Shown here piece after piece: positions 1 through 8,337 of a stretch of DNA of 64,000 bases (the first letter of the stretch is position 1; every line of letters begins with the position of its first letter). The position numbers and the translations under genes are program-made. This DNA is from Salinivirgaceae bacterium (GTDB lineage Bacteria > Bacteroidota > Bacteroidia > Bacteroidales > SZUA-534): positions 1-64,000 of the forward strand of contig JAKSOL010000001.1 of NCBI GenBank assembly GCA_024405635.1. The letters run 5' to 3'. The notes under the pieces were generated by a model. The model worked only from the letters and a program-made list of their open reading frames with translations, did no database searches and was not told where the DNA came from.

Positions 1-22
1 TTTTTATTCGTTTTATGAATAA

Positions 23-1003
23 CTTTTTTCAATTTTTATTAATGCACAACGGGTAGATCTAATACATTATCTTGGTCCAATCGGCTATAGAGAGCCTGGC
101 TTTTTACACGATCTGGATATTCCTTATATATGGGGCCCTATTGGGGGCTTTGGCATGATTCCCCCGAAGTTATGGAAGGCTGCTTTTTCCGTAAAAGGCG
201 CTATCGCTTTATTACTAAAGGGAGTTTTGAATAAGATACAATCAACTACAAATCTTAGAGTGCACAGAGCCATAAAAGATTCAGATGTTGTCGTATGCGC
301 CACCACAGAGTGGCAGAATTATGTAGAGAAACTTGCAGGCAAAAAACATCACAGCAAGATTCTCTATAGGCCTGAAAACTGTATTAATAGAACGTATCCA
401 ATCAACTACTCTAAATTCAATTCTAAAACAATCGACTTGGTATTCGTAGGCTGGATAGATTCAAGAAAAGCTCTTGTACTGATTTTGGATGCCTTGAAAC
501 GTATGAAAGACACTTCGAAAGTAAGCCTTCACATTCTTGGCGATGGCGACTTGATAGAGAAATATAAAGCTTATACAAGCATAAATGGACTGGATAGTGT
601 TGTCAACTGGCATGGGCGTGTTCCAAGAGAAGAGGTATTTGAGATCATGAACAACTCTCACCTTATGGTTTTACCTTCTCTGATGGATGCCAATACTACA
701 GTAATATGGGAGGCTATGGCAATGGGTATTCCGACTCTTGCACTCGATCACTTCGGATTTCATGACACAATAAAGAATGGCGAAACTGGTTTCCTAATTA
801 AGCCAAACAACTACAGACAGGTTGTAAATGATATTGCAAGTGTTCTTATAAAACTACAGCAATCAAATGGTATGAGTCTGTTGCGGTCTATGGCTGAGAA
901 TGTTTTGGAGAACAGAAAAAAATATCTTTGGGAAGAACGTGAAAAATTCTTTGAGAGTGTTTATACAGAAGCAATTAATAACCATAAGAATAGAGGTAAA
1001 TGA
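23..1003 (+). CDS. Glycosyltransferase family 4, 5' end missing or disrupted
   Basis: The reading frame is open from 23 to 1003 and looks like the middle and C-terminal half of a GT-B glycosyltransferase. The conserved segment GPIGYREPG is encoded near 74-100, well before the first ATG at 155, and the C-terminal nucleotide-sugar binding region carries EAMAMGIP and a GxTGFL-type motif. This enzyme would transfer a sugar from a nucleotide-sugar donor onto a surface glycan at the cytoplasmic membrane face. An in-frame TAA lies at 20-22, and roughly 100 N-terminal residues normally preceding GPIGYREPG are absent. Either a frameshift lies in the T-rich first 50 bases or the gene is a decaying remnant. 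It overlaps the next gene by ATGA at 1000-1003, so they were one operon. Confidence 0.72.
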   Translation, partial: LFSIFINAQRVDLIHYLGPIGYREPGFLHDLDIPYIWGPIGGFGMIPPKLWKAAFSVKGAIALLLKGVLNKIQSTTNLRVHRAIKDSDVVVCATTEWQNYVEKLAGKKHHSKILYRPENCINRTYPINYSKFNSKTIDLVFVGWIDSRKALVLILDALKRMKDTSKVSLHILGDGDLIEKYKAYTSINGLDSVVNWHGRVPREEVFEIMNNSHLMVLPSLMDANTTVIWEAMAMGIPTLALDHFGFHDTIKNGETGFLIKPNNYRQVVNDIASVLIKLQQSNGMSLLRSMAENVLENRKKYLWEEREKFFESVYTEAINNHKNRGK

Positions 1004-2004
1004 CAAACGGAATAAAGAAAATAAACTGGCTGCTTATCCTTCAGGGATGGGCAATGTTATGGGTAGTAATCGGGCACGCAGGGCCTTGTAATGATCTTGC
1101 AGATTATCCTTCTTATGGTTTAGCACTATATAACTTTGCGTATTCATTTCACATGGCTTTGTTCATGTTTGTGTCAGGATACTTGTTTTACTTTACGAGA
1201 ATAAGCGAAGATGCATCCAAGAAATGGACATACGGCAGGATGATAATGGAGAAACTGGAGCGTTTCGGAATTCCTTTTGTCCTTTTCACACTAATCGGTA
1301 TGGTAATAAAATCGGTTTTTGCGTCACAGGTTGAGAGACCTTCTGAATTGAGTATAATGGAATTTGCTTATGCTATATTATATCCATACAACGGTCCTGT
1401 GCGTGAATTCTGGTTTCTAGGTGCATTGTTCTGGATGTTTGGGTTAGCACCGCTGTGGAAGATCACTTTAAAAAATTAATATATCGCTCTTGCAACATTT
1501 GCTTTCTTGATTAGTTTCTCATTAGTCGATGTTGGGACAGATTTCCTTGCAATAAGAAGTGCATGTTCAAGAATGTGTTACTTTTATGGCGGCATGCTTC
1601 TATCGCAATATGATTTTAGCAATAATGGAGCCAAAGTGAAGATTCCAAACATTGCAATTCTTGTATTGGGGGGGGCAATTTATGTTGTGGCAAGGGTGTT
1701 TGAGCTGCCAATAATAACTCCTTGGTCTGCCATCGTATTCTCAATTGCACTGGCGAAGATACTTGACCAGTATGTGCCTCAAATGTTCTGCGGATTCAGG
1801 AACTACACTATGCAGATTTACCTGATGGGACTATGGGCTCAGATGGTTGTAAAGATGGTTACAATGAGATATGAACTGCCATGGCTGCTAGGATATATAG
1901 TATCAATTGCACTAGGTCTTTATGCGCCTGTCTTAGTTTCAAAGATACTCGAAAAGATAAACTGGAAGCCATTGCTTTTATGCGTAGGATTGAAGAAAAA
2001 ATAA
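1000..2004 (+). pseudogene. Acyltransferase-3 family membrane protein, interrupted by an in-frame TAA
   Basis: Two open stretches, 1000-1479 and 1480-2004, lie in the same frame and are separated only by TAA at 1477-1479. Together they give about 334 codons, the usual length of the OafA/WecH-like acyltransferase-3 family. The N-terminal part has the family histidine in IGHAG (residues about 26-30) and the segment SFHMALFMFVSGYLF. The rest is a run of hydrophobic helices. Such enzymes O-acetylate surface polysaccharides. No frameshift is needed to join the halves, so a nonsense mutation is the simplest reading; a sequencing error is possible. The downstream half could restart at TTG 1507 but would lack the catalytic histidine. 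Confidence 0.7.
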
Positions 2005-2588
2005 AGTAGTATTAATCAAATACCATCATTAAAAGAAGAAAGCATCAATAATAGCAAAGTGTATCTATCGTATTTGATGCAAAACGTGTAACATTTAGGA
2101 TAATCTTACCAATCGACAGAAAGAGACCTCTTTTGAGTTTATTAAAGAAATTGCCCCACATGGCGGCAAGTAACAAAACTAGTGTTGAGCATTGTCGATA
2201 GTCAACCTTATCGAGGTGAAGGGCAAAGTTCTGGAAACGAAACAAGATTGTATTATCTACCTATAGTTTTTTTAGCAGCCGTATTATCAATAGGGCAAGG
2301 CTTCCAGTAAAAGGATACTGCATCTCTATTGACGTCATCTAGTAAAAGAAAAATAAGCAGTGTTAGTCAGCATGGTTTTAACAGAGTACACATCAACTAT
2401 CTGTAACAATTGTGCATAGGTGTTATATGTCTTAAGCAAGATTGTGAGTAATTAACCTTAAAATATAATATCCCTATAAAATTTAGGTTAAGGTTGTAAA
2501 AAAATAGTTTAAGTTAGGATATTGTTAAGGTTAAATAGTAGTTAACATTATGGTTGTTAAATAGAGTGGATAATGATAACTTTATTAT
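2005..2588 (+). other. Gene-free stretch, probably decayed sequence plus leader of the next gene
   Basis: No convincing gene is seen on either strand in these 584 bases. Short frames broken by many stops (for example around 2030-2270) suggest a degraded gene, but I do not recognise it. The last 130 bases are very AT-rich, with several GGTTA/GTTAA-like words (2480-2565), and presumably hold the promoter of the glycosyltransferase at 2589. Confidence 0.4.
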
Positions 2589-3794
2589 ATGAAAGTACTA
2601 TTAATCAATAATATATTCTACCGTAAGGGCGGAAGTGAAGCTGTGTTTTTTAATACCGCTGAACTACTGAAGAAGCATGGTCATGAGGTGGTATTCTTCA
2701 GTTTTAAGCGAGAGGAGAACATACCGAGTGAGCAGAGTGTGTATTTTCCCAATATAGGAGGTAAATTGAAGCAGATGCGAAACTATTTTTGGAACGCAGA
2801 TGCAGCTCAACAATTGGAGAAACTTATACTAGCAGAAAAGCCAGACATTGCGCATGTGCATCTGTTTTGGGGATTGATGTCGCCAAGTATATTTGGAGTG
2901 CTGAAAAAACATAAAATACCATTGGTACATACTGTTCATGACTACCGAATGGTGTGCCCAGCATATACATTCAAAAATGGAAAAGGAACAATATGCGAGA
3001 AATGTGGAGGAGGTAGTTTCAAAAACTGTTTAATAGGTAAATGTTCAAAGGGTAGTTTGGTACAAAGTGCGCTGATGACGGCTGAAATGATTTATAGAAA
3101 CAAAAAGTACCACCCAGTTGACAATATCTCAGGCTTTATTTTTGTAAGCAACTTTGCAAAGGAAAAACACTTGCAACATGACGACAAGTTTAAAACGGCC
3201 AACAATATAGTGTTGTATAACTATACCACACCCATAATTGAACCTACAACAGAAAAAAAAGATTATTTATTGTATTATGGCCGACTGAGTTATGAAAAAG
3301 GTATTCATACATTGATAGATGCAATGCGTCAACTGCCAAATGTAAAACTAAAGGTTGTAGGTACAGGGCCTATCGATGGAGAATTACAAAAGATTAAGGC
3401 TGAAAAACATATAGAAAATGTTGAGTTTTTAGGATATAAAAGCGGCAAAGAACTATTTGAATTGGTACGTAATGCAAAATATGTTTGTGTACCATCAGAA
3501 TGGTATGAAAACAACCCAATGACCATAATAGAGAGTTATTCATTAGGAACACCTGTAATAGGGGCCAACATTGGTGGAATACCAGAGATTATTAACGAAG
3601 GAAAGACAGGTGTGCTGTTTGAAAGTGGAAACACAAACTCGCTTGTAGAACAGATAGAAAAAGTGGCAGCTATTTCATCAAAAGAATACGAGGCAATGAG
3701 TAACTTTGCATTTAAGTTCTACGAGAAGAATTTTTCAGAAGAACACCACTATCAAGAATTGATAGGTTTTTATTCATCAGTATTAAATAAATAA
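2589..3794 (+). CDS. Glycosyltransferase family 4 with cysteine cluster
   Basis: The 401-residue protein has the two Rossmann halves of GT-B enzymes. The N-terminal acceptor half starts with KVLLINNIFYRKGGSE, the glycine-rich loop of the GT4 family. Residues 117-152 carry HDYR followed by five cysteines (123, 136, 139, 147, 152), a cluster found in a subset of GT4 enzymes and possibly metal-binding. The C-terminal donor half has GRLSYEKG (about 230) and the ExxxxxxxxxE-like motif in PSEWYENNPMTIIE. It probably adds a sugar to a capsule, O-antigen or exopolysaccharide unit at the membrane. The radical SAM gene starts 10 bases downstream, so co-transcription is likely. The acceptor and sugar cannot be told. 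Confidence 0.9.
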   Translation: MKVLLINNIFYRKGGSEAVFFNTAELLKKHGHEVVFFSFKREENIPSEQSVYFPNIGGKLKQMRNYFWNADAAQQLEKLILAEKPDIAHVHLFWGLMSPSIFGVLKKHKIPLVHTVHDYRMVCPAYTFKNGKGTICEKCGGGSFKNCLIGKCSKGSLVQSALMTAEMIYRNKKYHPVDNISGFIFVSNFAKEKHLQHDDKFKTANNIVLYNYTTPIIEPTTEKKDYLLYYGRLSYEKGIHTLIDAMRQLPNVKLKVVGTGPIDGELQKIKAEKHIENVEFLGYKSGKELFELVRNAKYVCVPSEWYENNPMTIIESYSLGTPVIGANIGGIPEIINEGKTGVLFESGNTNSLVEQIEKVAAISSKEYEAMSNFAFKFYEKNFSEEHHYQELIGFYSSVLNK

Positions 3795-3804
3795 GAAATA
3801 ACAC

Positions 3805-4857
3805 ATGGATGGATCAATTATAGTAACGTATCGCTGCCCAATGCGATGCAAAATGTGTAATATTTGGGACAACCCAACAAAGGCAAGCGAAGAATTTAAG
3901 CCAGAATTGCTTGAAAAATTGCCACACATGGAAGCTTGTAATATAACAGGAGGAGAACCATTTGTACGCGAGGATATTGAGGAGATAGTAAAAGTATTAG
4001 AAAAGAAAGCCGACCGTATTGTATTTTCTACATCGGGATTCTTCAGCGATCGTATAATTGATATGGCAAAAAAACACCCAAATGTTGGATACCGTATTTC
4101 TATTGAGGGACTTGCATGCAAAAACGATGAGTTGCGAGGTCGTCAGGGAGGTTTTGATAAGGGACTAAAAACATTGTTAGAACTGCGACGTTTGGGTATT
4201 AAGGATATCGGTTTTGGATGTACTGTGTCAAACAACAATTCTGACGATATGTTGAACCTTTATGAGTTGAATCGGAATTTAGGTATGCAGTTTGCTACAG
4301 CTACATTTCATAACTCATTTTACTTCCACAAAACCGACAATGAGGTAACGAATAAAGAGGAAGTTTGTGCCAACTTTGATGAACTTATACAGCGACTTAT
4401 GCGCGAGAATTCACCAAAATCGTGGTTCAGAGCATTCTTCAACTTGGGCCTAATAAACTACATACGCAATGGTCGTCGAATGCTTCCTTGTGAAGCTGGT
4501 AACGAAAACTTTTTTGTTGATCCATTTGGCAACGTGTTACCTTGCAATGGCATGGAAGAGAGTTGCTGGTTCGACACCATGGGTAATTTGAACGAGCAGT
4601 CGTGGGAAGAAATATGGAACGGCGAAAAAGCTAAGCAAGTACGCGAAAAGGTGGCACATTGTCCTAAGAGTTGTTGGATGATAGGTTCGGCAAGCCCTGT
4701 AATGAGAAAGTATATGAGTAAGGTTGCACCATGGGTAATAAAAAACAAGTTGAAAGTACTTACAGGTGGTAAGGTTGATACTCATTGTGTACCATTCTTT
4801 CATGTGGGTAATAACGATTTGCAAGGATTGCGTCCCAATGTGGGAAATTCAGATTAA
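3805..4857 (+). CDS. Radical SAM protein with SPASM-like C-terminus, in glycan cluster
   Basis: The N-terminus has the radical SAM iron-sulfur motif CPMRCKMC (Cys 11, 15, 18) and the SAM-binding GGEP motif at 49-52, so it should bind a [4Fe-4S] cluster and cleave S-adenosylmethionine. The C-terminal third has further cysteines in LPCEAGNENFFVDPFGNVLPCNGM and later HCPKSCW, in the pattern of SPASM/Twitch auxiliary-cluster domains. At 350 residues it is a normal size for the family. It lies between two GT4 genes in the same orientation, 10 and 65 bases from its neighbours, which suggests a role in glycan or glycopeptide modification. No small precursor peptide gene is visible nearby. The exact reaction is unknown. 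Confidence 0.88.
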   Translation: MDGSIIVTYRCPMRCKMCNIWDNPTKASEEFKPELLEKLPHMEACNITGGEPFVREDIEEIVKVLEKKADRIVFSTSGFFSDRIIDMAKKHPNVGYRISIEGLACKNDELRGRQGGFDKGLKTLLELRRLGIKDIGFGCTVSNNNSDDMLNLYELNRNLGMQFATATFHNSFYFHKTDNEVTNKEEVCANFDELIQRLMRENSPKSWFRAFFNLGLINYIRNGRRMLPCEAGNENFFVDPFGNVLPCNGMEESCWFDTMGNLNEQSWEEIWNGEKAKQVREKVAHCPKSCWMIGSASPVMRKYMSKVAPWVIKNKLKVLTGGKVDTHCVPFFHVGNNDLQGLRPNVGNSD

Positions 4858-4922
4858 TGTTGTGGTAATAAATAATCACAAAAGAATAGCCATATAATTC
4901 TTAACTCCACAAACAACAATAA

Positions 4923-6029
4923 ATGAAAATCATATTCATAGGAGGACGAAGCATTCATATTTTGGGAGGCATTGAAAACTATATGTTAAACCTAACACGT
5001 GAACTTGCAAAGTTGGGCCATGAATGTGTGGTTTGGTGTGAAAGCGACCATCGTGAGGTGGAATACTTGGATGGGGTTAAGATTATATATCACCCAGGCC
5101 CCAAAAGCAATTTAATATGCAAACCTTGGTGTGGATTAAAAGCTACAGTGCGCACCCTAATGCATGAAAAAAATGTTGATTTTGTGCATTATAATGCGTG
5201 GCCTGCATCGTTATGGAATTGGCTGCCACGAATGTTTGGAATACAAACTGCCATGGAAGGTCATGGATTAGAATGGCAAAGAAGTAAGTATTCAAAGTTG
5301 TCGCAAACTATAATGAAATACATGGAATGGTTTACGGCTCACATAAATAATCACCTTATTATGTGTAGCGAGAGCCAAGTAAGGTATTTTAAAAAACAGT
5401 ATGGGAAAACCGCGGTTTGTATTCCAGGGGCGGTAGTCTTACCAAATGTATCGGCAACTTGTAATAGTGATATTTTGGAAAAATATAATCTTCAGCCTCA
5501 AAGGTATTTCCTTTTTATGGGAAGGTTGGTTCAAGATAAGAATCCAGATTATTTGATACGAGCGTTTGGCAAGGTAAAAACTTTGGGTTATAAATTAGTT
5601 ATTGCAGGTAGTAATGACACATGTCCTGAATATGTTGAGAAACTAAAGAAAATGGCTAATAATGATGTAGTTTTTACCGGGGCAATATATGGTGAGGATA
5701 AGATGCAGATATTAAAAAACGCATTTTGTTTTTGTTTGCCATCAACCATCGAAGGGTTAAGCATAGTATTAATGGAAGCAACCTCATACAAACTTCCAGT
5801 TATTGCAACAAACATTGAGGCCAACGAAGAGTTTTTAGGAAATGACGCAATTTATGTAACACCTGAAAATGAAATAGAATTGACACAAGCTATAGAGTAT
5901 GCTATAAGTAATCCTCAAAAACTTAAAGAACAAGTAGATGCCAACTATACCAAATTAGTAAGCCACTACACATGGGATAAAATAGCCATAAAGTATGTTG
6001 AATATCTAAATAGTTTGGGAATAAAATAA
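4923..6029 (+). CDS. Glycosyltransferase family 4
   Basis: A 368-residue GT-B fold enzyme. The N-terminus KIIFIGGRSIHILGGIENY is the donor/acceptor loop typical of GT4. The C-terminal half has FMGRLVQDKNPDYLIRAF (the GR..xxK segment, about residue 200) and the family ExxxxxxxxxE region in PSTIEGLSIVLMEATSY, which contacts the nucleotide sugar. No signal peptide or membrane helix is seen. It is therefore a cytosolic or membrane-associated transferase for lipid-linked glycan assembly. It is the last gene of the glycan cluster; an inverted repeat follows at 6155-6175. Confidence 0.9.
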   Translation: MKIIFIGGRSIHILGGIENYMLNLTRELAKLGHECVVWCESDHREVEYLDGVKIIYHPGPKSNLICKPWCGLKATVRTLMHEKNVDFVHYNAWPASLWNWLPRMFGIQTAMEGHGLEWQRSKYSKLSQTIMKYMEWFTAHINNHLIMCSESQVRYFKKQYGKTAVCIPGAVVLPNVSATCNSDILEKYNLQPQRYFLFMGRLVQDKNPDYLIRAFGKVKTLGYKLVIAGSNDTCPEYVEKLKKMANNDVVFTGAIYGEDKMQILKNAFCFCLPSTIEGLSIVLMEATSYKLPVIATNIEANEEFLGNDAIYVTPENEIELTQAIEYAISNPQKLKEQVDANYTKLVSHYTWDKIAIKYVEYLNSLGIK

Positions 6030-6154
6030 GTTCTTCAATCTGTTTTGTTATAAGAGCATATATCTTCTACCAAAAGAAATTTGATATAGAATAGACCAAC
6101 AATTGCTGCAACTGTGTCGCAGTTACATTTGTGTTTGTACCTAAAATTCAATCT

Positions 6155-6175
6155 TGCCGTAAAAAAATTACGGCA
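6155..6175 (+). promoter_or_regulatory. Perfect 8-bp inverted repeat, operator or terminator
   Basis: TGCCGTAA (6155-6162) and TTACGGCA (6168-6175) are exact reverse complements around a 5-base A loop. The repeat ends 15 bases before a -7 box at 6191-6198, so it covers the -33 region of the ATPase promoter and could be an operator. It could instead terminate transcription from the glycan cluster, though the following T-tract is interrupted. A weaker repeat, AACTG/CAGTT, lies at 6110-6124. Confidence 0.5.
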
Positions 6176-6190
6176 GGGTGTTATTTTTAT

Positions 6191-6198
6191 TACTTTTG
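6191..6198 (+). promoter_or_regulatory. Bacteroidota -7 box TACTTTTG before the ATPase pair
   Basis: TACTTTTG matches TAnnTTTG and lies 28 bases before the ATG at 6226. No clear -33 TTTG is seen at the right distance; the inverted repeat 6155-6175 occupies that place. Confidence 0.5.
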
Positions 6199-6225
6199 TA
6201 ATTGCGAACAATATAAAAGACGAAC

Positions 6226-7332
6226 ATGTTAGCCAAGTTTGCAGTTAAAAATTATAGAGGGTTCAAGGAAAAGATAGAGTTGGACTTATCTCATCCAGCC
6301 AATTACGAATTCAATGATTTTGCTATTAAAAATGGCATTGTAAAAAATGGCATTGTATATGGGCCTAATGGTTGTGGAAAGACAAATTTAGGACTTGCTA
6401 TTTTTGATATAGTGAATCACCTTTCGCAAAAGATGCGTCATCCAGACTATTATTCAAAGAATTTCGTATATGCTGGTGCACCAAACTATTTTGTTGATTT
6501 TGAATACACGTTTAAATTTTCTAGTATAGAACTGTTCTATTGTTATTCTAAGGATACAAAAGGAGAGTTAAGAAAGGAGTCTCTTTCTGTAAATGGAATA
6601 GAGTTGTTTCGTCGTGCCGAAAGCAAACTCAGTATAGATTCCAAGACATTTCCAATAGCAAATGACATGAAACGTCAGTTGGAAATTAATGTTAGTAATG
6701 TATCTATACTAGGTTTTATACTCATGTACGTTCCAATAGATGACAAGGATAGTTATCTAATAAAGTTGAAACAATTTGTAGATTCTATGTTGTGGTTCCG
6801 CTCTCTTCGTCAGAATGAGTTTATTGGCTTGGAAACAACACCTACACAACTAGAAGAATTTGTCATTTCAAACAACTACATCAAAGATTTTCAGGATTAT
6901 TTAGAGAAGGTTAGTGGACAAAAATACCATTTCGTTAATCAATCAAACAAAGACAAGCAACTAGTATGTGAAATAGATGGGCATATCGCATTGTTCAGCG
7001 TAGTAATGTCATTGGGAACAGAGGCTTTACTTCTATTGTTTTATTGGACAAAGAAACTTGACTCTGCATCTTTTGTATTCATTGACGAATTTGATGCATT
7101 CTATCATTTTAAATTGTCAACAGAGGTATGCAGACTTCTTTTTCAAAGCAATTGTCAACTATTCTTGTCTTCGCACAATACATATTTAATGGCTAACACA
7201 TTGTTGCGTCCAGATTGTAATTTCATAATCACTGACAATAAAATAAAACCGCTGAACGAATGTACAGACAAGGATTTGCGTTTTGGCCACAATATTGAGA
7301 AACTATATAGAGGCAATATCTTTGCTGTATGA
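6226..7332 (+). CDS. AAA family ATPase (ABC/OLD-type), first gene of a putative defence pair
   Basis: The 368-residue protein begins FAVKNYRGFKEKIELDL, the usual opening of SMC/RecF/OLD-like ATPases that read 'nucleotide-binding head only'. Walker A is GPNGCGKT (46-53), an ABC signature-like segment SLGTEAL lies about 260-266, Walker B is FVFIDE (283-288) with DAF following as D-loop, and the switch histidine is H317 in SSHNTY. No long coiled coil separates the halves, so it is a compact ATPase like those in AbiL, PARIS (AriA) and similar systems. It overlaps the next gene by ATGA, which argues for translational coupling and a complex of the two products. A 15-bp tandem duplication sits just before Walker A. 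Confidence 0.88.
   Translation: MLAKFAVKNYRGFKEKIELDLSHPANYEFNDFAIKNGIVKNGIVYGPNGCGKTNLGLAIFDIVNHLSQKMRHPDYYSKNFVYAGAPNYFVDFEYTFKFSSIELFYCYSKDTKGELRKESLSVNGIELFRRAESKLSIDSKTFPIANDMKRQLEINVSNVSILGFILMYVPIDDKDSYLIKLKQFVDSMLWFRSLRQNEFIGLETTPTQLEEFVISNNYIKDFQDYLEKVSGQKYHFVNQSNKDKQLVCEIDGHIALFSVVMSLGTEALLLLFYWTKKLDSASFVFIDEFDAFYHFKLSTEVCRLLFQSNCQLFLSSHNTYLMANTLLRPDCNFIITDNKIKPLNECTDKDLRFGHNIEKLYRGNIFAV
6328..6357 (+). repeat. 15-bp perfect tandem duplication inside the ATPase gene
   Basis: AAAAATGGCATTGTA occurs twice without a gap (6328-6342, 6343-6357) and encodes KNGIV twice, ending three residues before the Walker A glycine. It keeps the frame. Confidence 0.9.
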
Positions 7333-8138
7333 GATTGTTCATTTTTGAGGGAGAAGCCGAAGAAAGAGTTTTCAAAACACTAAAGCACTTGTTCATGAGC
7401 AACGAGCATGAAATAGTGTGTGTGTTTCGTAGCAACATTTATGCTCTTTATTCAAGACTAAAGAAACATAGTGTGTTTGAGTCGGAAATAGCAAATGAAC
7501 TTGACATTGTTAGTGTACTGAACGAGTTGCTTCTTGAGTCTGGAGATTATACATTGGAGCCTTATGTGAATGAGGTTTTTGCTGAGGTCTTTCTGTTTTT
7601 CGATTATGATTTTCACGATAAGCGTGGTACTCTACAAGAAAATAACAACCATTTACTTGAAATGATGTTGTACTTTTCAGACGAAACTGGGAATGGTAAA
7701 CTCTATATAAATTATCCTATGTTGGAGGCTTATCGTTATATAAAACACATCCCTGATTCTGATTATGTCAATTATCTAGTAGACATAGAAAAGAGTATGA
7801 CATTTAAGAGATTGACATCGGAATTTTCTGCTTATTCAGTGGACCACTTTGCACTTTCTGAAAGTGATTGGGAGTCAAAAAACAAAAGAGATAAAAGATT
7901 GGTTGATGTTAAGAAAAATTGGGTAGGTATCATACCAATGAATGTATCAAAGGCCAACTTTATTTGTACTGAAAGAAATGAGTTGCCATTAAAAAAGGAC
8001 GATGTTTGCCAAATACGTATTTTTAATAATCAACTCACAAAATATGTTGCCCAAGAACCAAGTCGGGTGGCAGTCCTTAGCGCATTTCCTCTATTCTTAT
8101 ATGAATATCTTAAGCCAGAAGTTTTAAGTGTAGGTTAA
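7329..8138 (+). CDS. TOPRIM-like protein, partner of the AAA ATPase
   Basis: The 269-residue protein opens with RLFIFEGEAEERVF (E7, G8, E11), which resembles the first acidic motif of TOPRIM domains (…EGxxE…). A strand followed by DYDFHD (D92, D94, D97) resembles the TOPRIM DxD metal site, and YINYPMLEAY follows at about 126-135. These are the expected spacing and order for a metal-dependent TOPRIM nuclease or phosphotransferase, as in OLD, RloB/AbiLii and AriB. The start codon overlaps the ATPase stop (ATGA at 7329-7332). I recall similar proteins next to similar ATPases in other bacteria, usually unnamed. Function as an anti-phage effector is inference. No promoter or terminator is seen between the two genes. 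Confidence 0.75.
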   Translation: MRLFIFEGEAEERVFKTLKHLFMSNEHEIVCVFRSNIYALYSRLKKHSVFESEIANELDIVSVLNELLLESGDYTLEPYVNEVFAEVFLFFDYDFHDKRGTLQENNNHLLEMMLYFSDETGNGKLYINYPMLEAYRYIKHIPDSDYVNYLVDIEKSMTFKRLTSEFSAYSVDHFALSESDWESKNKRDKRLVDVKKNWVGIIPMNVSKANFICTERNELPLKKDDVCQIRIFNNQLTKYVAQEPSRVAVLSAFPLFLYEYLKPEVLSVG

Positions 8139-8230
8139 ATATTGTAAAAACTCTGTATGTAATATCCTAATCCAAAAACTTGGACCAAAAGGATGCATAA
8201 AAAACAGCACAGTTAACTCGGCTAACATCA

Positions 8231-8299
8231 CTCACAAGTTTGTCAGTTTTCACCTCACAATCTTGTCAATTTTTATCTCACAAGTTTGTCAGTTTTTAG
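8231..8299 (+). repeat. Three tandem 23-bp repeats upstream of the DUF4143 gene
   Basis: Units lie at 8231-8253, 8254-8276 and 8277-8299 with no spacer. Units 1 and 3 (type A) start CTCACAAGTTTGTCAG; unit 2 (type B) starts CTCACAATCTTGTCAA. Each unit has the dyad core ACAA-NN-TTGT, and type A is a nearly perfect 16-bp palindrome. The last unit touches the -7 box at 8300. The same repeats recur after the gene at 9647-9738. Confidence 0.93.
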
Positions 8300-8307
8300 T
8301 ATATTTG
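8300..8307 (+). promoter_or_regulatory. -7 box TATATTTG of the DUF4143 gene
   Basis: TATATTTG fits TAnnTTTG exactly and begins right after the third upstream 23-bp repeat, 30 bases before the ATG. The repeats occupy the -33 region, so a protein bound there would directly affect this promoter. Confidence 0.55.
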
Positions 8308-8337
8308 TGGCGTTAACATTAAGTTTTACAGTTAATT

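Noticed and set aside
1507..2004. Independent small membrane protein
   Set aside because: It is in frame with the upstream acyltransferase half and completes that family; a TTG start is weaker than the nonsense-codon explanation.
2045..2245. 66-residue minus-strand gene
   Set aside because: No family resemblance, no promoter or ribosome site, and it lies in decayed sequence.
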